Shown piece after piece: positions 16,275 to 24,225 of a stretch of DNA of 64,000 nt. Where the stretch lies: assembly GCA_002449765.1 (NCBI GenBank), contig DJXN01000002.1, positions 1 to 64,000 on the forward strand, in the 5' to 3' direction. The notes under the pieces were generated by a model that was not told where the DNA came from, did no database searches, and saw only the letters and a program-made list of their open reading frames with translations. The DNA is from Fibrobacter sp. UBA7003 (lineage in GTDB: Bacteria; Fibrobacterota; Fibrobacteria; Fibrobacterales; Fibrobacteraceae). Every line of letters begins with the position of its first letter. The stretch's first letter is position 1. The position numbers were made by a program, and so were the translations under genes.

Positions 16275-17813
16275 CTAGTAAGCGTGGTCGCAGTCGACGT
16301 TCTCCTTGCCCTTGATTCCGTTCGCACATTCGATAAGGCCCTGGAGTTCGCCGTTGCGGAACGTGCCCCAGCTCTTTTTGTCCTGTTTCTCGGTCAAGCA
16401 AACCTTGTTGGTCGTTTCGGGATCGATTCCCTCAACCCCGTTTACCGGAATCCATTCATAGCAAGTTTCCTTGACGGCAAAGGTCATGTACTTGCCATCG
16501 AGTTTACCGTCGCGGTAGTTGCCGAAGGAGTATCCGAGGTCGTTCGGGCCGTTAAGCTTGCCCTTCTTGTAATCGATGGTCACCTTGTCCTTGGGCTTGT
16601 TTTTCTCGCGCTCTTCCTTCATCTTGTTGAAGGCTTCCATGGCCTCTTCCTTGTCTTTCTTCTTCTTGATCTTGGAAATGCGCTTCAGTTCCTTCTTGTC
16701 GGCAGCTTCAATCGCCTTCACGTCTTCGACAAACGGGTAGTGGACCACGACCCTGCCATGAATCGTGTTATCCCAGTAGGGGATCTCGGCCATGAGGAAG
16801 CCCTTGTGCGAAAACATGTTGACTACGCCATGTACAGCGCCCTTGCGGTAAGGCACTTCGAGATGGAGGAAGTAATACTTTTCAAGCTTCTTATGGAGTT
16901 TCTTGTCGGTCACGCTAAGGTTGTCCATCGCGCTGTAGCGGTAGAACTTGGCCGTACCGTTCTTGACTCCGTGGACATAGTCCACCGTATAGAGGACCTT
17001 GCCAAAATCCTTGCCCTGACGCGCCGGGAGCGTAAGGTCGTTGCCGTAACCCGTCTCGCGACCGTGGAACTTGCCTTCGGCATCCACGTGCATCACGTTC
17101 TCAATGTAGCCGTTCACGAGGAATCCCGACCATTCGTTTCCGTCCTTGCAGCGCACATCGCTGTAGTCGGGGAAACTCCCGATGGATTCAGGCAGCAGCT
17201 TTTCGGGGAGCCCGGAGATGCTGAAAACCCCCTTCTTGTCCCAGTCCAGAAAACGTTCCGTCCCCGGGCGTTCATGATACTGGAAAAAGCAGAGGACGCT
17301 ATCGGAACGGTCCTTGCGTTCATCGAGATACTTGCCGAAATCGGTAAGATTGGAATCCTCCCCCTTCTTCGCCTTTTTCTTGGACTCGGGGAATTTTTGA
17401 GCGATTGCATCATGAACCTTGCCGCCCTCCTTGAAATCGGACAGCTTGAAGCTGCTGTTGTTCAGGTGGTCGACGCAGAGGTCGAGACTCTTGTTGTAGG
17501 TCTCGCTCGTATCGCTGCAGTCCTTCGCGCGGCAGGGATAAATTTCGAACGGCGGCAGGTCCCAGACCTTGTTCACCTTCGTGAGCACTTCGCCCTCCTG
17601 CCAGTCCTCGCCTTCGGTGTCCTCGACATTGAAGCAACCGCAAATCCACGCATCGCCATAGGTCTTGATTCCAAGGCGCTGGATTTCGTCCGCATTCACG
17701 TGCGCGACGTTCTCCATCCAGCAGTCAAAATACTTCGAGCTGAATTGTTGAGCCTGTGCCGCAGCGACAACCGCAGCCAGGGCAACACAAACTTTTAAAA
17801 AGGTCTTTGTCAT
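16275..17813 (-). CDS. Secreted protein with MORN-like repeats, 512 aa
   Basis: A signal peptide (MTKTFLKVCVALAAVVAAAQA) precedes a Cys-containing N-terminal region. The C-terminal half carries several MORN-type units of aromatic-x-x-Gly-x-x-x-Gly form: YRKGAVHGVVNMF, YWDNTIHGRVVVHYP, YKKGKLNGPN, YRDGKLDGKYMTF and FRNGELQGLIE. These are interrupted by a Lys/Glu-rich helical insert near residues 375-420. MORN_2-type repeats are often surface or membrane-proximal, but the function here is unknown. A Shine-Dalgarno AAGGAA precedes the ATG. No operon partner is evident. Confidence 0.75.
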   Translation of the reverse strand: MTKTFLKVCVALAAVVAAAQAQQFSSKYFDCWMENVAHVNADEIQRLGIKTYGDAWICGCFNVEDTEGEDWQEGEVLTKVNKVWDLPPFEIYPCRAKDCSDTSETYNKSLDLCVDHLNNSSFKLSDFKEGGKVHDAIAQKFPESKKKAKKGEDSNLTDFGKYLDERKDRSDSVLCFFQYHERPGTERFLDWDKKGVFSISGLPEKLLPESIGSFPDYSDVRCKDGNEWSGFLVNGYIENVMHVDAEGKFHGRETGYGNDLTLPARQGKDFGKVLYTVDYVHGVKNGTAKFYRYSAMDNLSVTDKKLHKKLEKYYFLHLEVPYRKGAVHGVVNMFSHKGFLMAEIPYWDNTIHGRVVVHYPFVEDVKAIEAADKKELKRISKIKKKKDKEEAMEAFNKMKEEREKNKPKDKVTIDYKKGKLNGPNDLGYSFGNYRDGKLDGKYMTFAVKETCYEWIPVNGVEGIDPETTNKVCLTEKQDKKSWGTFRNGELQGLIECANGIKGKENVDCDHAY

Positions 17814-17889
17814 CTTTTAATTCCTTTACAGGAATAAAATATAGACAACTTTCCCCGAAAAAGAGCAAAGCAGGGCAAAAACAGCGTGT

Positions 17890-18216
17890 TTAGCCACCGG
17901 AGAGCTTGACCGTAAAGCCCTTTTTCTCCAGTTCTGTTTTCAAAATATTACGTTTGTCGCCCTGGATTTCGATGTTGAAGTCCTTCACGGAGCCTCCGAC
18001 ACCGCATTTTTGCTTGAGACCGCGAGCCAGATCCTTGAGTTCGTCTTCATCAAGCGGAATTCCGGAGACGACGCTTGCCATCTTGCCGCCCCCGAGGCGC
18101 TTTAACTGAATGCGCACGACGCCGTCGCCCTGCGGGCGCTCGACCTTCGGCTTTTCTTCCTTGACGCGGCCGACCCCGGTCGCAAAAACGAGCGTGGAAC
18201 GTTCTTCGATAGACAT
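17890..18216 (-). CDS. SUI1/eIF1 homologue (YciH family)
   Basis: A 108-residue protein whose second half is a SUI1 domain: VRIQLKRLGGGKMASVVSGIPLD, then LKDLARGLKQKCGVGGSVKDF and IQGDKRNILKTELEKKGF. Bacterial YciH proteins bind the 30S subunit and can discriminate against non-canonical initiation complexes in vitro. The N-terminal 30 residues are a variable linker. It lies 2 bases after a small membrane protein gene on the same strand, suggesting cotranscription. Confidence 0.92.
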   Translation of the reverse strand: MSIEERSTLVFATGVGRVKEEKPKVERPQGDGVVRIQLKRLGGGKMASVVSGIPLDEDELKDLARGLKQKCGVGGSVKDFNIEIQGDKRNILKTELEKKGFTVKLSGG

Positions 18217-18218
18217 GG

Positions 18219-18401
18219 CTACTCCTTGTCCGAAGATTTACGGTTCATGACAAATGCAACCAGGAGCCCGACAAGAACGTAGAGCGCCACCGCCGAAACA
18301 AGGGCCAGGATATCGGAACCAGTCTTGTCGGAAACCTTGATAAACAGGAAAACCGAGCAGGGCATGGCGAGCAGAAAGAGAATGCCGGGAAGATGCTTCA
18401 T
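18219..18401 (-). CDS. Small two-helix membrane protein, 60 aa
   Basis: No family recognised. Two hydrophobic helices (LPGILFLLAMPCSVFLFI and ILALVSAVALYVLVGLLVAFV) joined by a short polar turn, with a charged tail NRKSSDKE. I use ATG 18401; a TTG at 18410 would add three residues. It ends 2 bases before the YciH start, which supports it being a real gene. Confidence 0.6.
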   Translation of the reverse strand: MKHLPGILFLLAMPCSVFLFIKVSDKTGSDILALVSAVALYVLVGLLVAFVMNRKSSDKE

Positions 18402-18437
18402 GCCCCACAATATAGTTTTTCCGCAAATGAAGCGATG

Positions 18438-20099
18438 TCACTTCACTTCCAAATCGAACGTCTTGCCGTCGGCAGTTACCTTGTACCTGCCCTTGAACCC
18501 GCGGAACTTCGCGACACCGTCCGCACCGGCCTTCACCGTCGCCTCGGTAGTCCACACCTTGTGCCACAGGTCGTAGACACGCTTGGCGGCTGGTTTTTCG
18601 CGGCCGTCAGCGGCGACGATGCCTCCGTTCTTGACCCAGTGGCGGTTGTCCCAGAATCCCCAGAGCACAATTCCGTTGATAGCGGGGTGGCTAAACGCAG
18701 TACGGATGAAGGTCTCGAACTTTTCTGCCTGCACTTCTTCGGGGTCATTCATGCCTACCTGCCAGTCGCCAACGTCAAATTCGGTCACCTTGATCGGAAG
18801 CCCGAGGCTCGCAAGCTTGTCGAGACGTTCCTTGATGAGACCCGGCACAACCGGACGCAGGCCAAAATGGCACTGCACGCCGATTCCATGGACAGGGACC
18901 TTACGGGCGAGCATTCCCTTGATGAGGCTCACGTAGCGGTCCGTCTCCCCTGCCGCGACGACATTATACTCGTTGATGTAGAGTTTCGCGTCCGGGTCGG
19001 CACGGTGCGCCCAGACAAACGCACTGTCAAGGATGCCCCAGCCGCAAGTATTGAACGTGTAAGATTCATGCAGAGGTTCGTTCCACACGTCATATTCCGT
19101 AATTTTCCCCTTGTATTCCTTGAGGTCGCGCTCGATACGGGCCTTGAGGAACTTCGCGAAATCCTTGCACTGTTTCGCATTCTTGGGGTTGGAGTAATGC
19201 TTGTCGAAACCATAGCCCTGGTGGCCCCACATGAGCGCATGTCCACGCAGCTTCCAGCCGTTTTCCCTGGTGAAATCCACGTAGCGGTACATCTCGTCCT
19301 TCAGAATCTTGCCCTTCTTGGGTTCGTATTCCGGCCACTTGAACTGATTCTCGCTTACCGCATGCCAAAAGAGCTTTTTCGCTTCGCCCTTGTACCAGTT
19401 CTCGATGCTGTCACTCTTGTCGCTCGTGGTAATGTTGAGGGCGGTTCCGAACGGGAACGCATGTTCGACAAGCTTTACGGACACCTGGGAACCCGGAGCC
19501 GCCTTCACCGTAAAGTCCGCCTTGCGCAGGCTGTCGATGCGGGTTTCCGCATTATTGTACCAGGCCGTATCCATGGCCTCGGACTTTTCGATTTCCACAT
19601 CGTCCATCTGTAGCCAGCCCTTTTGCAGGCCTACATGGAACGTCACATTGTTGAGGCCATAACCCTTCTGGTCGGCAAGGAAGGTCATCGAGAACGTCTG
19701 CCACTTGTCGGTAAGCTGGAAGCTCCCGCTTTCTTTTTGACGATAGTCGGGCGGCCCGCCCTGCACCACCGCATTGATAGGCATGTTGCCCTTCGCCTTG
19801 AAGGTGAGCGTGTAATAGGCTGAATCGGCCAGCCACTGTGGCGGCTGCAGCTGGAGTCCCCACCAAATTTTAGGAAGATCCTTCACCACCACCTTAACGC
19901 CCTGCGAGCCGTCGAATCCAAGGCCGGGCTTGGCAAGCTGCATCTCAACCTTCGCCGGACCGTCGGGATTGTTCCACAGGTACCAGCCCCCGTCTCCATA
20001 TTCCATATCGCCGTTGCTCAGCACGTTCTTCGCCATCGAGGGCGCAGCGAGAAAAGCGGCAGAGAGAGCCAGGGCAGCCGCAGTCTTCGAAAAATCCAT
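18438..20099 (-). CDS. Secreted GH10 endo-1,4-beta-xylanase with N-terminal CBM
   Basis: Cleaves internal beta-1,4 bonds of xylan outside the cell. The 553 residues have a signal peptide (ending SMAKN), a carbohydrate-binding module of the CBM4/9-like jelly-roll type at about 22-175 (NVLSNGDMEYGDGGWYLW), then a GH10 barrel. The acid/base Glu lies in DVWNEPLHE near 340 and the nucleophile Glu in KVTEFDVGDW near 438; HALMWGHQGYGF is the substrate-binding strand. It ends with a short beta extension and lacks the VFDMQGR sorting tail seen on the two GH11 enzymes. ATG 20099 follows AGAGG. It is a single gene with a TATATT box upstream. Confidence 0.93.
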   Translation of the reverse strand: MDFSKTAAALALSAAFLAAPSMAKNVLSNGDMEYGDGGWYLWNNPDGPAKVEMQLAKPGLGFDGSQGVKVVVKDLPKIWWGLQLQPPQWLADSAYYTLTFKAKGNMPINAVVQGGPPDYRQKESGSFQLTDKWQTFSMTFLADQKGYGLNNVTFHVGLQKGWLQMDDVEIEKSEAMDTAWYNNAETRIDSLRKADFTVKAAPGSQVSVKLVEHAFPFGTALNITTSDKSDSIENWYKGEAKKLFWHAVSENQFKWPEYEPKKGKILKDEMYRYVDFTRENGWKLRGHALMWGHQGYGFDKHYSNPKNAKQCKDFAKFLKARIERDLKEYKGKITEYDVWNEPLHESYTFNTCGWGILDSAFVWAHRADPDAKLYINEYNVVAAGETDRYVSLIKGMLARKVPVHGIGVQCHFGLRPVVPGLIKERLDKLASLGLPIKVTEFDVGDWQVGMNDPEEVQAEKFETFIRTAFSHPAINGIVLWGFWDNRHWVKNGGIVAADGREKPAAKRVYDLWHKVWTTEATVKAGADGVAKFRGFKGRYKVTADGKTFDLEVK

Positions 20100-20234
20100 A
20101 GTAAACCTCTTTTTTAGCACAATATAGATTGTGGAAACCAACGTTCACCCTATAAAATGCCTTTTTTCGTTTACAAGAAAAAACAGAAGTGTTTTATAAA
20201 AATATCAAAGTGTAGCAAGTGTATCAAGCCCGTA

Positions 20235-20696
20235 TCATCGGTGATGGTACGGGTGGTTCTGCATCACCATCTGCACGCGGTAGAGCTGTTCTGCCATAAT
20301 CACACGGGCATGGTCGTGCGTGAACGTCAGGGGCGAAAGCGACAGCAGCAGGTCCGCCGTCTTTTTCAGGCTCTCGTCGATCCCGTAGGCAGACCCAATC
20401 AAGAACACGATATTGCCCGGGAAGCGGTCACGGAGCGTGTCCGAAAGCTTTACCGTATCCATGAGCTTGCCCTCTTCGGAAAGGATGACGCGGCGGTATT
20501 CCGACTTCGGGAACTTTTTCTCGAATAGCGCGGCCTCCTGCGCAAGCGACTGCACGCGGTCATCGAGTTTTGATTCCCTGAGTTCCACGACCTCGAGCGG
20601 GAACATGCCGCCCCGCAAGCGCTTCACGTACTTGTCCACCTCGTCCGCGATAAACGGCGAACCGGCCTTACCGAAAACAGCGAGGACCCATTTCAT
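20235..20696 (-). CDS. rlmH: 23S rRNA (pseudouridine1915-N3)-methyltransferase
   Basis: SPOUT-fold methyltransferase that uses SAM to methylate the pseudouridine at 1915 in helix 69 of 23S rRNA. The 153-residue length is normal. The SAM-binding knot FLIGSAYGIDE and the conserved end LSLSPLTFTHDHARVIMAEQLYR plus PYHHR are intact. It lies 4 bases after the phosphoesterase gene. The RluD-like enzyme in this window would make the pseudouridine it acts on, if it is indeed RluD. Confidence 0.93.
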   Translation of the reverse strand: MKWVLAVFGKAGSPFIADEVDKYVKRLRGGMFPLEVVELRESKLDDRVQSLAQEAALFEKKFPKSEYRRVILSEEGKLMDTVKLSDTLRDRFPGNIVFLIGSAYGIDESLKKTADLLLSLSPLTFTHDHARVIMAEQLYRVQMVMQNHPYHHR

Positions 20697-20700
20697 GGCG

Positions 20701-21429
20701 CTAGCGGCCCACGCTCAGGCGGTCGATGAGGAAGCTCGGCATTCCCGCCTTGCGCATGCGTTCCTGCGTCTGGAACACATCGTATTCTACGCGGATGAGC
20801 CTCACACACTTGGTCTCGGTATCGAGAAGGCACCAGCAGGCGCGGCAGTCGCGGTCGCGCGGTTGCCCGACACTTCCCACGTTTACGAGCAAACGCTCCG
20901 TATTCACGATGGTGTATTCGTACTCGTCCAAAATCTTGGGGATGGCCATCGGGCGGCTCGCGACAATCACAGGGCTGTGCGTGTGGCCAATAAAGCAGTA
21001 GGTGCCACGAAAATGGTCAAACGCCTCAAGCGCCTCCTCGAGGTCGGTCACGTAGACCCAGTCCGCAGGCGAAAGCGGAGAGGCGTGCACGAACGTGATG
21101 TCATTTTCTTCACGGATATAAGGAAGCGCCTTCAAGTAATCCGCCGATTCTTCGCTCAGGTGCGCCTGTGTCCAGTCGATTGCCTGTTTCGCATAAGGGT
21201 TGAACCCGACGCTCGACTCGTACTTGATGGCCACGCTATCGTGATTTCCGATAAGGCAGATATCCATGTTTTCGCGAGCGAGTTTTACACATTCGTCAGG
21301 GTCTGCACCGTAGCCCACCAGGTCGCCCAGGCAGACGCGCCTTTCGACCCCGTTTTCTTCCATGGACTGAAGCACCGCCTCGAACGCCGTCGCGTTGGAA
21401 TGAATGTCAGAGCAAATTCCGTAAAGCAT
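20701..21429 (-). CDS. Calcineurin-like metallophosphoesterase
   Basis: The 242 residues have all two-metal phosphoesterase motifs: CSDIHSN at the N-terminus, CLGDLVGYGADP, CLIGNHD, FVHASPL and FIGHTHSP. It belongs to the YfcE/diadenosine-tetraphosphatase-like group, usually cytosolic; the substrate is not readable. It is divergent from the FKBP gene with 38 bases between starts and lies 4 bases upstream of rlmH. Confidence 0.88.
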   Translation of the reverse strand: MLYGICSDIHSNATAFEAVLQSMEENGVERRVCLGDLVGYGADPDECVKLARENMDICLIGNHDSVAIKYESSVGFNPYAKQAIDWTQAHLSEESADYLKALPYIREENDITFVHASPLSPADWVYVTDLEEALEAFDHFRGTYCFIGHTHSPVIVASRPMAIPKILDEYEYTIVNTERLLVNVGSVGQPRDRDCRACWCLLDTETKCVRLIRVEYDVFQTQERMRKAGMPSFLIDRLSVGR

Positions 21430-21467
21430 GGCAGCAATGTAGCAAAAAAATCTATATTTGCGCGCGT

Positions 21468-22061
21468 ATGGAAGTTATCGAAGACAGGACAAAGGTCAGT
21501 ATCGCCTATGTACTCAAGGAAAAGGGACGTATTCTCGAAGAAATTCCCGCCTCCTACCCCTTTGTCTACATTCACGGGTACAACAACATCATCCCGGGGC
21601 TCGAATCCGCTCTTGCCGGTCGAAAGCTCGGAGAAAGGTTTTCTGTCGACATTCCCGCAAACCTCGGGTACGGCCCCTACCGCGACGACCTCATCATGAA
21701 GGTGCCCAAGGCAGAACTCCAGGACGTGGGTGAACTCTGGCTCGGGATGGAGCTCGAGATGTTCATGGACAACGACATCCGCGAATTCCAGTTGCCCGAT
21801 ACCGCAGACGAATTCGTTGAAGACCTCAACCTCGACAGCGACGAAAGCGACGGCATCTTCATCGTCAAGGAAATCTACCGCGATTCCGTACTCGTAGACG
21901 GGAACCACCCCTTTGCGGGCAAGGACCTCACCTTCGAGGTGGAGGTCGTCTCCATCGAAGAACCGAGCTTCACGGAACTCGAATCGGGATTCCCGGACGA
22001 CGACGATTATGAAGACGGCTACGACGACGGCTACAGCGACCGCTACGACGAAAAATTCTAA
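21468..22061 (+). CDS. SlyD-like FKBP peptidyl-prolyl isomerase
   Basis: FKBP domain in the split SlyD arrangement: VSIAYVLKEKGRILEE, then YIHGYNNIIPGLESALAGRKLGE and FSVDIPANLGYGPY, followed by an insert-in-flap region and the closing strands NHPFAGKDLTFEVEVVSIEE. The protein is longer than usual (197 residues) because the flap carries an acidic insert and the C-terminus is a repetitive Asp/Tyr/Gly tail (DDDDYEDGYDDGYSDRYDE) rather than the His/Cys metal tail of E. coli SlyD. The ATG lies 9 bases after TATATT (21453-21458) with no Shine-Dalgarno sequence. Confidence 0.88.
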   Translation: MEVIEDRTKVSIAYVLKEKGRILEEIPASYPFVYIHGYNNIIPGLESALAGRKLGERFSVDIPANLGYGPYRDDLIMKVPKAELQDVGELWLGMELEMFMDNDIREFQLPDTADEFVEDLNLDSDESDGIFIVKEIYRDSVLVDGNHPFAGKDLTFEVEVVSIEEPSFTELESGFPDDDDYEDGYDDGYSDRYDEKF

Positions 22062-22120
22062 CGCGCAGGCCCGCAGGCGCCTGTAGCCTACACCACCGTA
22101 TTTCGCACAAACTAAAAATC

Positions 22121-22148
22121 CCCCGGTCTAGGACCAGGGGACTTTTTT
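22121..22148 (+). terminator. Terminator of the FKBP gene
   Basis: Hairpin CCCCGGTC / GACC-A-GGGG with a 3-base loop, then CTTTTTT, 59 bases after the FKBP stop. Confidence 0.85.
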
Positions 22149-22184
22149 CAAGCTTTTCGCCTGTTGTGCGCTTGGCTACCGCGA

Positions 22185-22823
22185 TTATGCTTCGTCAGCG
22201 AGCTCAGGGAGCTTCTTAATCACGTTGCGACGGCCATAGCGGACCTTGTTCGGGTCGAACTCGGTCGGAGTGGCAATCACCGGAGCTTCGGCGGCTGCGG
22301 GAGCGGCCACAGGAGCTTCGACAGCCGGAGCGGCAGGGGCAGCCGGAGTTTCAACCGGGATGCGCGGAGCGAGCGGACGGCGGGCTTCGGTTGCAACGGG
22401 AGCGGCAGTTTCGGCGGCCGGAGCCTGGACGGCCTCGGCAGGAGCTGCGGCTTCGGCAGCCGGCTTGTTGAATTCACGACGCGGACGGTCGGGACGGCCT
22501 TCACGGCGGTCACGGCGCGGGCCACGGTCGGAGCGCTGTTCGTTGCGGTCACGGTTCTGGGCGGGCTGGGCCTGCTTGTCACCGCGAGCTTCCTTGTTGT
22601 TCTGACGATCCTTGCCATGGTCCTTGTTGTTGCGGTCACCGCGCTGAGCCATGTCCTGTGCGCTTACGGGGCGACGGGAATTCGGCTTCAAGTTCATGTC
22701 CGGGGTGAGCTTTTTAACAATCGGAGTATGGAGATTGTCGAGAACCTTGTTAACCTTAGTCAGGATAACGATGCTCAGAATCACTGCGACGAGCGACAGA
22801 GCAATTGCGATGTATGTTTCCAT
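22185..22823 (-). CDS. Membrane-anchored Arg- and Pro/Ala-rich protein, 212 aa
   Basis: No family recognised. One N-terminal membrane helix (YIAIALSLVAVILSIVILT), then a hydrophilic region of about 60 residues dense in Arg, Asp, Asn and Gln with GDRNNKDHGKDRQNN and RGPRRDRREGRPDRPRR. A Pro/Ala/Val/Glu linker follows, and the protein ends in a short conserved-looking motif (FDPNKVRYGRRNVIKKLPEL). The Arg-rich stretch resembles disordered RNA-binding segments such as those of RNase E or RGG proteins; that is inference. GAGGTG lies 6 bases before ATG 22823. A candidate structured RNA lies about 50 bases upstream on the same strand. Confidence 0.7.
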   Translation of the reverse strand: METYIAIALSLVAVILSIVILTKVNKVLDNLHTPIVKKLTPDMNLKPNSRRPVSAQDMAQRGDRNNKDHGKDRQNNKEARGDKQAQPAQNRDRNEQRSDRGPRRDRREGRPDRPRREFNKPAAEAAAPAEAVQAPAAETAAPVATEARRPLAPRIPVETPAAPAAPAVEAPVAAPAAAEAPVIATPTEFDPNKVRYGRRNVIKKLPELADEA

Positions 22824-22874
22824 CTGGGCACCTCATAAATAAGGGTTAAGCCACAACGGAAGGCTGGAAAAGAC

Positions 22875-23044
22875 CCGCCGTAGGGGTGATTGCGAGTGTG
22901 TGTAGTTTAGGGCCATCTTAATAGCGCTTCTAGGGAAGCTTGACGGCCAGGGGCTCCTATCCAGCGGACTTGAGTCCGACTCAGGAATCTGGAGCAGGGC
23001 GGTTTTCGCCGCAGCGATGAACCGCAGGGGGCAATCACGGGCGG
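22875..23044 (-). ncRNA. Candidate structured RNA or 5' leader, about 170 nt
   Basis: The ends pair perfectly over 8 bp (GTGATTGC at 23031-23038 on the minus strand with GCAATCAC at 22886-22893), extended by CCGCC/GGCGG. Inside are three hairpins: GCGGTT-TCGC-loop-GCGA-AACCGC, GCTCC..CGGAC-TCAA-GTCCG..GGAGC, and GGCCGTC..GCTTC-CCTA-GAAGC..GATGGCC. One pair in the last stem is G-U on the minus strand but A-C on the plus strand, so the minus strand is the likely transcript. It does not match tRNA, tmRNA, SRP RNA, RNase P or a riboswitch I know. A 6S-like RNA or a cis-acting leader of the 22185-22823 gene are the main options. Confidence 0.5.
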
Positions 23045-23074
23045 AAATTTAACAAAATTTTGTGTCAAAAAACG

Positions 23075-24178
23075 TTATACAAACGCTTTTTCAACAACTT
23101 TTTCCATTTTTTCGGCCATTGCGTCCCAACTCATGGTCAGGGCACGCTCGCGGGCGTTCTTTTCGAGTTCGGCAAGGCGGGCCTTGTCATGCAGAACGGC
23201 CGCGGCCTTCTCGCAGAAGCCTTCGGGATCGTCATTCTCGTACAGGAGGCCGGTCACGCCGTCCACCACCGAATCCTTGAGGCCAGCGACGTTGTTGCTC
23301 ATCGAGATCGTTCCGCAGAGGTTCGCCTCGATGTTGTTGATGCCCCAGCCTTCCTTGAACGAGGGGTTTATGAAAAGGGAGGAGCGGCTCAGGAGGTCGC
23401 GCTTTTCGTCTTCGGATACGCGTCCGAGGAACTTCACGGAATCACGCACGCCAAGCTTATCGACCAACTTTTCGAGTTCGGCGCGGTAGTCCCCGCCACC
23501 CGCGACCTCAAGTACGACGCCCGGCACCAGTTCGCGGAGGCGCGGCATGGCGTTGATCACGAACTGCGCGTTCTTGTACTTCATGAGGCGGCCCACGTAA
23601 GAAATCACCGGAGGGTCAGCCTTGGGTTGTGTCGGATGGAAGTACACCGTATCGATGCCCGGCTCCACCACCTCGGTCCACCTGGGCTTGATTCCCATGT
23701 CGGCAATCTCGTCGGCGGTGCTCTGCGAAATCGCGAGGAAGTTCTCGCCCTTGTAGAAGAGCGCCACCGCACGTTCCATCAAGTACACGTACAGCGCCAT
23801 CGGGAAGAACGTCTCGCGGAAAATCGACTTGCGGAAAAAGTGCATCACCATGTGGAGACGCTTGACCTTCGTGTTGCACGGCGTGAAGAACGGAATCTTG
23901 TTCAGGTCCTCCACGATGAGGTCGTATTCGTGCTGGTGCTTGTGGGCATAGCGGTGCGCCGTGTAGTTGAAAAGGAACTTGTTGCCCGTGCGGATGGTGC
24001 GCATGCCATCGACCACCTCTTCGTCGGGCAGGCCCTTCACGCTATGCGAAAGGACCGTCACCTCGTAGTTGCGGGTGTTGATGCGCTTGAAAAACTCGTG
24101 AAAGTACAGTTCGGCGCCACCCGCTTCCGGGTTCTTGATGTCGCGCCAGTTGATAAGCAAAATCTTTTTCTTTTCCAC
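23075..24178 (-). CDS. Family GT4-type glycosyltransferase
   Basis: Retaining GT-B glycosyltransferase of 367 residues. The N-terminal domain starts KILLINWRDIKNPEAGGAE, with the GG of the acceptor loop. The C-terminal domain has VISYVGRLMKYKN and the donor-binding E-x7-E (EGWGINNIE) followed by ANLCGT. It probably transfers a sugar from a nucleotide donor to a surface polysaccharide or lipid; substrates are not readable. The start is GTG 24178, with AGGT upstream. No other glycan genes are adjacent, so it appears to be a single gene. Confidence 0.88.
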   Translation of the reverse strand: MEKKKILLINWRDIKNPEAGGAELYFHEFFKRINTRNYEVTVLSHSVKGLPDEEVVDGMRTIRTGNKFLFNYTAHRYAHKHQHEYDLIVEDLNKIPFFTPCNTKVKRLHMVMHFFRKSIFRETFFPMALYVYLMERAVALFYKGENFLAISQSTADEIADMGIKPRWTEVVEPGIDTVYFHPTQPKADPPVISYVGRLMKYKNAQFVINAMPRLRELVPGVVLEVAGGGDYRAELEKLVDKLGVRDSVKFLGRVSEDEKRDLLSRSSLFINPSFKEGWGINNIEANLCGTISMSNNVAGLKDSVVDGVTGLLYENDDPEGFCEKAAAVLHDKARLAELEKNARERALTMSWDAMAEKMEKVVEKAFV

Positions 24179-24225
24179 GTTACGACCTGTTCAATTTCCG
24201 CGTGTAATATACAAATTTTCAGGTA

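Noticed and set aside
22960..22980. Stem CGGAC-TTGA-GTCCG as part of a tRNA or tRNA-Sec
   Set aside because: No acceptor or T arm can be folded around it; it is a hairpin inside the larger structured RNA.
23046..23068. TTGACA at 23063-23068 as the -35 of the structured RNA
   Set aside because: The only fitting -10 (TAAATT, 23046-23051) is 11 bp away instead of 16-18, so the pair is not a normal promoter.
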